64,000 bases of DNA, from assembly GCF_024758705.1 (NCBI RefSeq), contig NZ_CP096971.1:620001-684000 (forward strand), written 5' to 3'. Numbering within the stretch: position 1 is the first letter of the stretch; every line of letters starts with the position of its first letter. The position numbers and the translations under genes were made by a program. This stretch comes from Sphingomonas sp. SUN019. GTDB taxonomy: Bacteria > Pseudomonadota > Alphaproteobacteria > Sphingomonadales > Sphingomonadaceae. Below, one piece after another: positions 47,440-55,495 of this stretch. The notes beneath the pieces were generated by a model, which saw only the letters and a program-made list of their open reading frames with translations, searched no databases and was not told the origin of the DNA.

Positions 47440-48405
47440 CTATTTCTTGACCAGGCCGATCTCGACCAGCCGTTCATGCAGGTAGTCATGGGCGGTGATC
47501 GGCTCGGGGTAACGGTTCGGGTTCTCCGGCGTGATCGTCTGCGGCAGCGTCTCGATCAGGAAATCTGGCGCAGGATGCAGGAAGAACGGCATCGAATAGC
47601 GTGAATGCCCGCGGCGTTCGGGCGGCGGATTGACGACGCGGTGCGTGGTCGAGGGAAGGACATGATTGGTCAGCCGCTGCAGCATGTCGCCGACGTTAAC
47701 CACCATCGCGCCCTCCGGCGGCTTGATCGCCAGCCAGCGGCCGTTCGCGCGGTCGAACAGCTCCAGCCCGGCCTCTTCCGCGCCCAACAGGAGCGTGATC
47801 AGGTTGATGTCCTCATGCGCGCCCGCGCGCACCCCTTCCGCATCGGCCGGGATCGGCGGATAGTGCAGCAGGCGCAGAACCGAATTGCCGTCCTTCACCG
47901 CATGGTCGAACCAGTCTGGGGCAAGCTCCAGATGCCGCGCGATCGCCGACAGCAACTTGTCGCCTGCGGTGTCGAAGGCGGCGAACAGTTCGACGAACGT
48001 GTCGCGGAACCCTTCGGGTCGCGCTGGCCAGATGTTCGAGGCCATCCTGTCGGCGAAGCGGTGCCCGGCAGGCAGTTCGCGCCCGACGTGCCAGAATTCC
48101 TTCAGGTCGACCGCGCTCGCGCCTTTGGCGATCTCGGTCTTGAACGGCGTATAGCCGCGCGCGCCGCCGCCGCCCGCGACGAAGTACCCGCGCTTCTCGT
48201 CATCGGGCAACGCGAACAGTTCGGCGGTTTCGGCCCATGCGCGCTTGACCAGATCGTGCGGCACGCCGTGATCGGCGACAATCGCAAAGCCGAACCGCTC
48301 GAACGATCCGCCCAGCGCCGCGGCGAACGCATCGGGATCGGTCGCCTGATCGTCGAGCGACAGTGTCGGCACTTGGGCCAGCGGGGAATCGAGCATCAAA
48401 CGCAT
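47440..48405 (-). CDS. Isopenicillin N synthase-like 2-oxoglutarate/Fe(II) oxygenase
   Basis: Non-haem iron oxygenase of the isopenicillin N synthase superfamily; the substrate is not evident. The 321-residue protein has a DIOX_N-type N-terminus (FGFAIVADHGVPHDLVKRAW) and the iron triad in GAHEDINLITLLLG (HxD) with the distal His in STTHRVVNP. The 2-oxoglutarate-binding RYSMPFF follows. Three in-frame ATG codons (48459, 48405, 48396) compete; none has a clear ribosome site, and 48405 is a compromise. It follows a cyclopropane-synthase-like gene on the same strand. Confidence 0.85.
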   Translation of the reverse strand: MRLMLDSPLAQVPTLSLDDQATDPDAFAAALGGSFERFGFAIVADHGVPHDLVKRAWAETAELFALPDDEKRGYFVAGGGGARGYTPFKTEIAKGASAVDLKEFWHVGRELPAGHRFADRMASNIWPARPEGFRDTFVELFAAFDTAGDKLLSAIARHLELAPDWFDHAVKDGNSVLRLLHYPPIPADAEGVRAGAHEDINLITLLLGAEEAGLELFDRANGRWLAIKPPEGAMVVNVGDMLQRLTNHVLPSTTHRVVNPPPERRGHSRYSMPFFLHPAPDFLIETLPQTITPENPNRYPEPITAHDYLHERLVEIGLVKK

Positions 48406-48503
48406 CCGGATCAGATCGGGGAATGTCCGGATATAGGCCGCGCCAGCGCGATCGGCCATACGCCACTAACCGGGACCGGTCATCGCTTCACCAGTGTGGG
48501 CAT

Positions 48504-49778
48504 TTACCGCAGCGGCAGCCCCGACAGCCCGGTCACCTTCTTCTGCGCCAGCGTCTGGAAATCACACAGCACCCCGCGCCAGAAACCCATGCACGACAAG
48601 GCGAAATACAGCAGCCACAGCCGCGTGCGGGTTACCCCCGCCTCCGTCGAAGCCTCGTCGCGGCGTGCATACAGCCGTTCGCTCCACGCCTTCAGCGTCA
48701 GGTGATAATGTTCGCGCATCGTCTCGACGTCGCGCACCTCGAACCCCCAGCGTTCCACATTCGTCGCGGTCATGCCGACATAATCGAGTTCGCCGCCGGG
48801 AAAGATCCAGCGGTTGATGACCTTCATATACGCCGACTGCCGCCGAAACTTGCTCAAGTCGCGGGTCGCGCGCCGTGTCGTCGCCTGATGCAGATACAGC
48901 CCGCCGGGCGTCAACAGCCGCGCCATCTGGGCGAAGAACGTGTCGTGATTGTCGATCCCGACGTGTTCGAACATGCCGATCTGTGCGATCGCGTCATAGC
49001 TTTCGGGCGCATCCAGTGTGCGATAGTCGCGCAATTCCAGCGTCACCCGGTCCCCGAACCGCTCGGTCCGCGCCCGCGCCGCCTCTAGCTGCGCCGCGCT
49101 CAAGGTAACGCCGTGGACGGTTGCGCCATAATGGTCCGCCGCGTGTGCCGCCAGACCGCCCCAGCCGCAGCCGATGTCGAGCAGCCGTTTTCCCGGCGCG
49201 AGCCGCAATTTGGTGCAGATCAGATCGAGCTTTCGCCGTTGCGCCACGTCGAGATCTTCGTCGACATCGGCGAAGACCGCGGACGAATATTGCATCTCCT
49301 CACCCAGAAACAGGGCGTAGAAGGCGTTCGAGACGTCGTAGTGAAACTGGATCATCGCCTGATCGTCGCGCCCGCGCCCGGCGATGCGCTTCACCCGCGC
49401 GGCAAAGCCCAGCCCCGCATCCTCGGGCGTTCGCTCCCGCAGGAACGGCAGGGCATGGCGCAGCACCAGCGCACGATCGACATGTCGCTTCAGATGCACC
49501 GCGCGCAGATGCTCCCACCGCCCCAGCGCCTCCAGCGGACTGCCGCCGGTGATGTCGATCCCGCCCGCCAGATACACCTCGACCAAGGTGGTCAGCCGTG
49601 GCGAGCGCACCAGTCGCCCGATCGCCGCGGGCGACGCGATGACGATGCGGATGTCGTCGCGCGCATCCCGCCCCAGCGGAAGCACCTCTCTGTTCCACAA
49701 TTCGACCGAGCAATCCGCCTGCAGATGCAAGGCGATATGCGCGATCAACGCGCGGGCGTGTGGCAATCTGTCCCCCAT
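48504..49778 (-). CDS. Cyclopropane-fatty-acyl-phospholipid synthase family methyltransferase
   Basis: SAM-dependent enzyme that methylenates or methylates unsaturated acyl chains of membrane lipids. The 424-residue length suits the family. It shows QFHYDVSNAFYALFLGEEMQYSSAVF, the SAM motif LLDIGCGWGGLAAHAA, VTLSAAQ and FEHVGIDNHDTFF. ATG 49778 is chosen because homology starts near there; a longer frame would run into the upstream regulatory palindromes. It is divergent from the SRPBCC/ArsR pair. Confidence 0.88.
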   Translation of the reverse strand: MGDRLPHARALIAHIALHLQADCSVELWNREVLPLGRDARDDIRIVIASPAAIGRLVRSPRLTTLVEVYLAGGIDITGGSPLEALGRWEHLRAVHLKRHVDRALVLRHALPFLRERTPEDAGLGFAARVKRIAGRGRDDQAMIQFHYDVSNAFYALFLGEEMQYSSAVFADVDEDLDVAQRRKLDLICTKLRLAPGKRLLDIGCGWGGLAAHAADHYGATVHGVTLSAAQLEAARARTERFGDRVTLELRDYRTLDAPESYDAIAQIGMFEHVGIDNHDTFFAQMARLLTPGGLYLHQATTRRATRDLSKFRRQSAYMKVINRWIFPGGELDYVGMTATNVERWGFEVRDVETMREHYHLTLKAWSERLYARRDEASTEAGVTRTRLWLLYFALSCMGFWRGVLCDFQTLAQKKVTGLSGLPLR

Positions 49779-49826
49779 CGCGACGACGATGGCAGCGGTA
49801 CGCGGACGCGACAACCGGCCACTTGC

Positions 49827-49842
49827 GCAACCAATCGGTTGC
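49827..49842. promoter_or_regulatory. Palindrome 1 (GCAACC-AATC-GGTTGC), likely ArsR-type operator
   Basis: Perfect 6-bp arms with a 4-base centre, between the methyltransferase gene and the SRPBCC/ArsR pair. A second palindrome with the same arms lies 29 bp away, centre to centre. A dimeric ArsR regulator encoded two genes downstream is the obvious candidate. Confidence 0.62.
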
Positions 49843-49855
49843 TTATAAGTAATAC

Positions 49856-49871
49856 GCAACCAGGAGGTTGC
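49856..49871. promoter_or_regulatory. Palindrome 2 (GCAACC-AGGA-GGTTGC) enclosing the SD sequence
   Basis: Same arms as palindrome 1. Its centre and right arm contain AGGAGG (49862-49867), the Shine-Dalgarno sequence of the SRPBCC gene that starts at 49874. As RNA it would fold into a hairpin that hides the ribosome site. It could thus act as a DNA operator, an RNA switch, or both. Confidence 0.55.
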
Positions 49872-49873
49872 TC

Positions 49874-50320
49874 ATGTCCGATACGATCGAACGCATCATC
49901 GACCTGAATGCGCCCGTCGACCGCGTGTGGCGCGCGATCAGTGACCACCGCGAATTCGGCGTATGGTTCCGCGTCGCGCTCGACCAGCCGTTCGCGGTCG
50001 GCACGCCCTCGACAGGGCACATGACCTATCCCGGCTATGAGAACATGCCGTGGGCGGCGACGATCGTCGCGATCGAGCCGCCGCACCGCTTCGCCTTCCG
50101 TTGGGTGCCGAACGCCACCGACACCGCGGTAGATTATTCGGAGTGGCCGACGACTTTGGTCGAATTCGTCCTTGCGCCCAACGGCGACGGCACGCGGTTG
50201 ACGGTGACCGAATCGGGCTTCGACCAGCTTGCCCCCGATGTCCGCGACAGCGCACTGCGATCAAACGAAGGCGGCTGGATCGAGCAGATGGAAAACGTCC
50301 GCCGCCATGTCGAAAGCTGA
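49874..50320 (+). CDS. SRPBCC (AHSA1-type) domain protein
   Basis: 148 residues of the SRPBCC/AHSA1 (activator of Hsp90 ATPase homologue 1) fold, a hydrophobic-ligand-binding alpha/beta grip. Typical segments are IERIIDLNAPVDRVWRAISDHREFGVWF and VVAIEPPHRFAFRW-like, followed by DGTRLTVTESGFD and a C-terminal amphipathic helix (GWIEQMENVRRHVES). ATG 49874 has AGGAGG in front. It overlaps the ArsR gene by 14 bases. Such pairs often sense or handle small hydrophobic molecules; the ligand here is unknown. Confidence 0.88.
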   Translation: MSDTIERIIDLNAPVDRVWRAISDHREFGVWFRVALDQPFAVGTPSTGHMTYPGYENMPWAATIVAIEPPHRFAFRWVPNATDTAVDYSEWPTTLVEFVLAPNGDGTRLTVTESGFDQLAPDVRDSALRSNEGGWIEQMENVRRHVES

Positions 50321-50630
50321 AGCGCTCGCCCCGGTTTTCGCCGCGCTGGGGGATCGGACGCGGCTGACGCTGATGCTGCGGCTGGCGGGCGGTGCGCATC
50401 TGTCGATCGCCAACCTCGCGATCGACACCGGGCTGACGCGGCAGGCGGTGACCAAGCATCTGCGGGTGCTGCAGGGTGCCGGGCTGGTCGAGAGCGCGCC
50501 GGTGGGCCGCGAAACCCGCTTCGTCGCGCGCGCCGACGCGCTCGGCCCGGCACGCGCGTTCCTCGAGAACGTGACGCGACAATGGGACGCCGCGCTCGAT
50601 CGCCTGCGTATGCTGGTCGAGGAAAAATAG
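50307..50630 (+). CDS. ArsR-family transcriptional regulator
   Basis: Winged-helix repressor of 107 residues. The motifs FAALGDRTRLTLMLRLAGGAHLSIANLA and LTRQAVTKHLRVLQGAGLVES are typical of ArsR proteins that partner with SRPBCC genes. There is no metal-binding cysteine motif, so the signal is probably organic or a protein partner. ATG 50307 lies inside the end of the SRPBCC gene, so the two are coupled. It likely binds the two GCAACC palindromes upstream. Confidence 0.88.
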   Translation: MSKAEALAPVFAALGDRTRLTLMLRLAGGAHLSIANLAIDTGLTRQAVTKHLRVLQGAGLVESAPVGRETRFVARADALGPARAFLENVTRQWDAALDRLRMLVEEK

Positions 50631-50707
50631 CGATCGCACGGCTCGACAGCAGCCACGCGCTTCGACACGGAGCGTTCCGGGCGACCGCAACGCGCCGGGG
50701 GATCACG

Positions 50708-51727
50708 ATGGATTTGCGACGGCGCGACTTTCTGGCGCAGGGCACGCTTGCCGCGGCGGTCGCGCTGACCAGTTGCGGCGGTGACGGCGGCGGCACAGGC
50801 GGCGTAGCGGTCGTGCCGTCGACCACGGCGACGCCTGCGCCCAGTCCTAGCCCGTCGCCCACGCCAACGCCGACCACAACCGCCGCCCGCCTCATCCTGT
50901 GGGGCGACAGCCGCACCGAAGGCATCGGCGCGGTCGCTCCCGACGTTTTTCCCGCGGTCGTCGCCGCGCAACTGCCGTCGCTGACCGTCATCAACGCCGG
51001 GCGATCGGGCCAGAACGCCGCGCAGATCGTCGCGCGTCAGGGTGGCGCACCCGCCTTGCTCACGGTCGCCGCCAACACCATCCCCGCCGCCGGACCGGTC
51101 ATGGTCGTATCGGCGAGCGCCAACATCTTCTTCTACGCGGGCGATCCGAACGCGCGCGGCGACATCGCGGGCACGCTGGCGGGCGTCGCCGGTATTTGTG
51201 CCAGCGACGGCGGCGGGACCACCAGTTTCATCCGCTCCGCAGCGGGAAACGCGGTCCCCTGCCCCGCCGGAACGCCGTTCATCCCCGATCAAGCGGTGGC
51301 GGAACGCAGCTCGATCATGTTCCTGTGCGCCGGACGAAACGGGATCGAACTGGAAGATCCCGCCGAAACGGTCACGCTGACCGCGCAGGCAGTCGCTTAT
51401 CTGACCGGATCACCGCGCTACATGGTCGCGGGCGTCATGCCCGATCGCGGCGTTCGTATCGGTCTGCCCGAACGAATACCCTACGACCGGCTCAACGCCG
51501 CGCTGCAATCGCGCCACGCGTCGGCCTATCTAGACCTCTCGACTCCGCCGAGCGATGCCGAGATGCTGGCGATTGGCTATACGCCCGACGTGTCGGATCG
51601 CGCCGACATTGCGGCCGGAGTCTTTCCGTCAGGGATGTTTCAGGACGCGACCCACCTGTTGCGCACCGGCCAGGCGATCTGGGCCGGGCGCGTCGTCGCG
51701 CGGATCAAGACACGCGGCTGGGCCTAG
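50708..51727 (+). CDS. Secreted SGNH/GDSL-type hydrolase, Tat signal and possible lipoprotein
   Basis: 339 residues. The N-terminus MDLRRRDFLAQGTLAAAVALTSCGG reads as a twin-arginine signal ending in a lipobox-like LTSC. A Thr/Pro/Ser linker follows, and then a GDSL-like block I (LWGDSRTEGIG) and a block V-like DATHLLRTG, giving Ser, Asp and His of a possible triad. Block II Gly and block III Asn are less clear, so activity is uncertain. ATG 50708 is favoured, with the Tat motif directly after it. The substrate is unknown. Confidence 0.72.
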   Translation: MDLRRRDFLAQGTLAAAVALTSCGGDGGGTGGVAVVPSTTATPAPSPSPSPTPTPTTTAARLILWGDSRTEGIGAVAPDVFPAVVAAQLPSLTVINAGRSGQNAAQIVARQGGAPALLTVAANTIPAAGPVMVVSASANIFFYAGDPNARGDIAGTLAGVAGICASDGGGTTSFIRSAAGNAVPCPAGTPFIPDQAVAERSSIMFLCAGRNGIELEDPAETVTLTAQAVAYLTGSPRYMVAGVMPDRGVRIGLPERIPYDRLNAALQSRHASAYLDLSTPPSDAEMLAIGYTPDVSDRADIAAGVFPSGMFQDATHLLRTGQAIWAGRVVARIKTRGWA

Positions 51728-51734
51728 GGTCAAA

Positions 51735-51992
51735 CTAGTCTTCGGTGCCCTCGGCCGGACGTTCGAACCAGGATTCGACCTCGCCTTGCAGCTTGATCGT
51801 CAGCGGGCGGCCGTTGCGGTCGACCTTCTTGCCCAGCGCGACGCGGATCCAGCCGTCGGGGATGCTGTATTCCTCGACATCCTTGCGCTCGGCGCCCTTG
51901 AAGCGGATGCCGATCCCGCGCTCCAGCGCGGCCTGGTCGAAATGCGGGCTGTTCGGGTCGATCGACAGGCGATCGGGAGGAGTATCGGTCAT
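51735..51992 (-). CDS. DUF3297 family protein
   Basis: 85 residues matching the DUF3297 family (MTDTPPDRLSIDPNSPHFD..GIGIRFKGAERKDVEEYSIPDGWIRVALGK). No function is known. Start ATG 51992 is chosen because homology begins there; ten further codons are open upstream, and GGGAGGAGT stands ahead as part of a nearby purine tract. It is convergent with the SGNH gene, with only eight bases between them. Confidence 0.85.
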   Translation of the reverse strand: MTDTPPDRLSIDPNSPHFDQAALERGIGIRFKGAERKDVEEYSIPDGWIRVALGKKVDRNGRPLTIKLQGEVESWFERPAEGTED

Positions 51993-52021
51993 GGCGCGGG
52001 TGCCTAGCCGATCCGCGCGCA

Positions 52022-52062
52022 CAAAAAAAGCGGCGCGAGGATCGCTCCCCGCGCCGCCCTTC
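52022..52062 (-). terminator. Rho-independent terminator of the Arg/Tyr-rich gene
   Basis: On the minus strand GCGGCGCG pairs with CGCGCCGC, with a purine-rich interior, followed by seven T. It lies directly beyond the stop at 52069 and before the DUF3297 gene. Confidence 0.82.
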
Positions 52063-52068
52063 GATCAA

Positions 52069-52446
52069 TCACCAGCCGCCGTAATAGCCCGGAGGTGGTG
52101 CGCGATATCCATAGTCGCCGTACCCATAATCACGATAATAACTGCGGCGCGGATAGTAAGCGCGCGGGCGATAGTAACGCTCGCGGTAATAGACCCGCGG
52201 CGGCGGACCGTAATACCCACGGTCGTAATAATAGCCGCGGTCGTAATAACGGTCGCGATTGTTCGACGCGATCGCCGCGCCCAGGCCAAGCCCGATCACG
52301 CCGCCGATCAGCGCACCCGCTGCGACATCACCGCCACGGTCATAATGGCGTCCGCGCCAGCGTTGCGCATCTGCCGGGGCGGCGGCCGACAGCGCGGTAG
52401 CAGCCATGGCGGTGCCGAGGCCCGCCTTCATCAGCAATCCATTCAT
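52069..52446 (-). CDS. Exported glycine-zipper, Arg/Tyr-rich repeat protein
   Basis: 125 residues. A signal peptide (MNGLLMKAGLGTAMAATALSAAAPADAQ) is followed by a glycine-zipper segment (GDVAAGALIGGVIGLGLGAAIA, about 41-62) and a C-terminal half made of YYDRGYYY, YYRERYYR and similar Arg/Tyr/Pro repeats. Such proteins are common but uncharacterised in sphingomonads. AGGAGG lies six bases before ATG 52446. A strong terminator follows. Confidence 0.75.
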   Translation of the reverse strand: MNGLLMKAGLGTAMAATALSAAAPADAQRWRGRHYDRGGDVAAGALIGGVIGLGLGAAIASNNRDRYYDRGYYYDRGYYGPPPRVYYRERYYRPRAYYPRRSYYRDYGYGDYGYRAPPPGYYGGW

Positions 52447-52584
52447 CTCGAACCTCCTCATACTGTTACGCTCGGTTCCGCTCGAGGTGTAACGCACAAG
52501 GCTGCGAGCGTGTTCAAAGCTATGGCCGAGTCGGTCTGAACCGGTGCAGAATATGGCGTTCATGTGGCGTTTAGGGAATATGCG

Positions 52585-52983
52585 ATGGCGTTCTGGCTGT
52601 TGAAATCCGAACCGGAAACGTATGGCTGGGATGATCTGATCCGCGACGGCGCGACGGAGTGGGACGGCGTGCGCAACAACGCCGCCGCGGCGCATCTGCG
52701 CGCGATGAAGGCCGGTGACGAGGCGTTGTTCTACCACAGCGGCAAGGACAAGGCTGCCGTCGGCATCGCGCGCGTTTCGCGCATTGCGCGCAAGGATGGC
52801 GATGACGGAAACTGGGTATCGGTCGCGATCGAACCGGTGAAGCCGCTGCCCGCGCCCGTCACATTGGCGGCCATGAAAGGCGACGCCCGGCTCGCGCAGA
52901 TGTCGATGATCCGCCAGTCGCGGCTGTCTGTTTCACCCGTCACGGCGGAGGAATGGAAGGCGATCTTGGCGCTGTCGGGCTGA
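52585..52983 (+). CDS. EVE domain-containing protein
   Basis: 132 residues of the EVE (PUA-like, Thy28) family, which binds modified bases in DNA or RNA. The signature MAFWLLKSEPETYGWDDL and later GVRNNAAAAHLRAMKAGDEALFYHSGK are clear. No partner restriction gene is adjacent, so it is likely a housekeeping member rather than part of a defence system. The start at ATG 52585 matches the family. It is divergent from the Arg/Tyr-rich gene. Confidence 0.9.
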   Translation: MAFWLLKSEPETYGWDDLIRDGATEWDGVRNNAAAAHLRAMKAGDEALFYHSGKDKAAVGIARVSRIARKDGDDGNWVSVAIEPVKPLPAPVTLAAMKGDARLAQMSMIRQSRLSVSPVTAEEWKAILALSG

Positions 52984-53116
52984 TGGCCGGATTGTTTCAC
53001 GAATCCGACACAATGTTTCCCTAGCGCGTTCGGCAGCGGGGACGACGCTGGCCGATTCGACTCGAGCGAATCCGATACGGCGCGCCACCCGGTTCAGGGA
53101 ATCTTCGGGGAACATC

Positions 53117-55432
53117 ATGTCGACACGCATCATCAAGCGCGCCCTTCTTCTGGGTGCCGCCTTCTCGCTCGCCACCGCCGCCCATGCGCAGACCGCCGAC
53201 CAGGCGCCGGTCGAGACCGCCGACAGCAGCGCGCTGGGCGACATCGTGGTCACCGCCGAACGCCGCAGCGAAAACCTGCAGCGCGTGCCGGTTTCGGTCG
53301 CCGCGGTGAAGGGCGACGACATCCGCGCGTTCCAGGCGGGTGGCGAGGATGCGCTGGCTCTGGCAGGCCGCGTCCCCGGCCTGTACGCCGAAACGACCAC
53401 CGGCCGCATCTTCCCACGCTTCTACATCCGCGGTCTCGGCAACATCGATTTCTATCTCGGCGCGTCGCAGCCGGTGTCGATCATCCAGGACGACGTCGTG
53501 CTGGAACACGTCGTCCTGAAGTCGAACCCGGTGTTCGACGTGAACCAGATCGAGGTGCTGCGCGGACCGCAGGGGTCGCTGTTCGGCCGCAACACGACCG
53601 CGGGCATCATCAAGTTCGACACGATCCGTCCGTCGATGGACTTCAACGGCCGCGCCTCCGCCAGCTACGGCAGCTACAATACCGCGACGCTGGATGCGGG
53701 CGTCGGCGGGCCGATCGTCGCCGACAAGGTCGCGTTCCGCCTGTCGGGCCTGTACCAGCGCCGCGACGACTGGGTCGACAATACCTTCACCGGCACCGGT
53801 GCGGACGGCACGCGCGGCGGCAAGGATGCGCTCGGCGGGTTCGAGGAGAAGGACGTCCGTCTGCAATTGCTGTTCACCCCGACCGAGGCGCTATCGATCA
53901 ACGTGTCGGGCCATGCACGCGACTATGACGGCACCTCGACGATCTTCCACCGTCAGGCGATCAAGCGCGGCGGCAACAATGTTCAGAGCGAACCGCGCGA
54001 CAAGATCGCGCTCGACGAGGGACAGGGCAACCCACAGGCTTATACGACCTACGGCGGTTCGGTGAACGCCGCGCTCGAACTCGGCGGCGTCACGCTGACC
54101 TCGATCACGGCGTACGAGACGACCGCCGGTTTCAGCCGCGGCGATACCGATGGCGGCGCGGCGGCGAACTTCCCGGTCAACGGCCTGCCCAACGGGTTCG
54201 GGCAGAGCCAGGGCAACGTGCGCGATCTCGATCAGTGGACGCAGGAACTGCGCCTCGCCAGCAACGGCGATGGGCCGTTCAAATGGCAGGTCGGCGGTTT
54301 CTATTTCGACAGCCGCGACGACACCGAATTCTATCAGCGCGCATTCTTCCTGACACCGCCTGCCAACAATCCGAACAATTTCGTCCGGCTGCACAACGTC
54401 AACACGTCGTGGGCGGCGTTCGCGCAGGGCAGCTATGCGCTGACCGACGCGCTGACGCTGACGGTCGGCGGCCGCATCACCGAGGACAAGAAGCGCACGG
54501 CGCTCGTGCGCTCCACCCGGAACGCGGCGGGCACGGTCGACCTGTTCCCCGCGACCGCGCCGCGCGACGTGCGGTTGAAGGCGACCGAGCCGAGCTTCGA
54601 CGTGTCGGCGCTCTACACGGTCAACCCGGACCTGAACCTGTACGCCCGCGTCGCGCGCGGTTTCCGCGGCCCGACGATCCAGGGGCGTTCGGCGGTGTTC
54701 AACTCGCCGTTCACGACCGCGGACGCCGAAACGATCGTGTCGTATGAGGCGGGTTTCAAGAGCCAGCCGACATCGAACCTGCGCTTCAACGCCACCGCCT
54801 TCACGTGGCGTGTCGATGACATCCAGCTGAACGGTAACGACGCCGACGGCAACGGCGTGTTGTTCAACGCCGATCACGCCAACGCGTACGGGATCGAAGC
54901 GGAGGCGGAGTGGCGGCCGATCCGCAACATCTCGTTCTCGCTCGGCGCCAGCGCGCTGCATACCGAGATCAAGGACAAGCGCGTCTTCGCTCAGGTCTGC
55001 GCGCTGAACGGCCGCACCACCTGCACCGTGCTGGACCCGACGATCGTCCGCACGATCTTCGGCCAGCCCGCGACGCTGGCGCAGGTCGACGGCAACCCCC
55101 TGCCCAACGCGCCGAAATGGCAACTCAATGCCGCGGTGCGCTATGACATTCCGCTGTGGAACGATGGCGCGCTGTTCGTTTCCGGCGATGCGAACGTGCA
55201 GGGCTACACGAACTTCGTGCTGTACCGGACGCGCGAATTCTACGCCGATGGCAATCTCGAGGCGGGGTTGAAGGTCGGCTACACCACGCCGGACCAGAAA
55301 TACGAAATCGCCGCATTCGCCCGCAACATCACCGGCGAAAAGAATTTGAAGGGCGTGATCGAGAACTACAACGCCGCGGTCTTCAACGAACCGCGCATCA
55401 TCGGCGTCTCGCTCAGCGGACGGTTCGACTGA
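53117..55432 (+). CDS. TonB-dependent receptor
   Basis: Outer-membrane receptor of 771 residues. A signal peptide ends near ATAAHAQ. The TonB box DIVVTAERR and plug (LQRVPVSVAAV; PRFYIRGLGNIDF; VNQIEVLRGPQGSLFGRNTTAG) precede a 22-strand barrel ending in SLSGRFD. The subtype is that of small-molecule or siderophore receptors and differs from the carbohydrate-type receptor at 3-5.8 kb. The ligand is unknown. bciA follows 63 bases downstream on the same strand. Confidence 0.93.
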   Translation: MSTRIIKRALLLGAAFSLATAAHAQTADQAPVETADSSALGDIVVTAERRSENLQRVPVSVAAVKGDDIRAFQAGGEDALALAGRVPGLYAETTTGRIFPRFYIRGLGNIDFYLGASQPVSIIQDDVVLEHVVLKSNPVFDVNQIEVLRGPQGSLFGRNTTAGIIKFDTIRPSMDFNGRASASYGSYNTATLDAGVGGPIVADKVAFRLSGLYQRRDDWVDNTFTGTGADGTRGGKDALGGFEEKDVRLQLLFTPTEALSINVSGHARDYDGTSTIFHRQAIKRGGNNVQSEPRDKIALDEGQGNPQAYTTYGGSVNAALELGGVTLTSITAYETTAGFSRGDTDGGAAANFPVNGLPNGFGQSQGNVRDLDQWTQELRLASNGDGPFKWQVGGFYFDSRDDTEFYQRAFFLTPPANNPNNFVRLHNVNTSWAAFAQGSYALTDALTLTVGGRITEDKKRTALVRSTRNAAGTVDLFPATAPRDVRLKATEPSFDVSALYTVNPDLNLYARVARGFRGPTIQGRSAVFNSPFTTADAETIVSYEAGFKSQPTSNLRFNATAFTWRVDDIQLNGNDADGNGVLFNADHANAYGIEAEAEWRPIRNISFSLGASALHTEIKDKRVFAQVCALNGRTTCTVLDPTIVRTIFGQPATLAQVDGNPLPNAPKWQLNAAVRYDIPLWNDGALFVSGDANVQGYTNFVLYRTREFYADGNLEAGLKVGYTTPDQKYEIAAFARNITGEKNLKGVIENYNAAVFNEPRIIGVSLSGRFD

Positions 55433-55464
55433 CTTGTCTCCATCCCGCATGACGTGACAGTGCT

Positions 55465-55488
55465 TCCCCCGGAAACTCTACCGGGGGA
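55465..55488 (+). promoter_or_regulatory. RNA hairpin masking the SD sequence of bciA
   Basis: TCCCCCGG (55465-55472) pairs perfectly with CCGGGGGA (55481-55488) around an 8-base loop. The right arm is most of the GGGGGAGG ribosome site for the GTG at 55496. Folding would limit translation; it may be a thermosensor, or the remnant of a terminator for the upstream receptor gene (no T run). Confidence 0.5.
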
Positions 55489-55495
55489 GGCGGCG

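Noticed and set aside
52585..52983. EVE protein as part of a modification-dependent restriction system
   Set aside because: No HNH, McrB-like or other nuclease gene is adjacent, and stand-alone EVE proteins are common.
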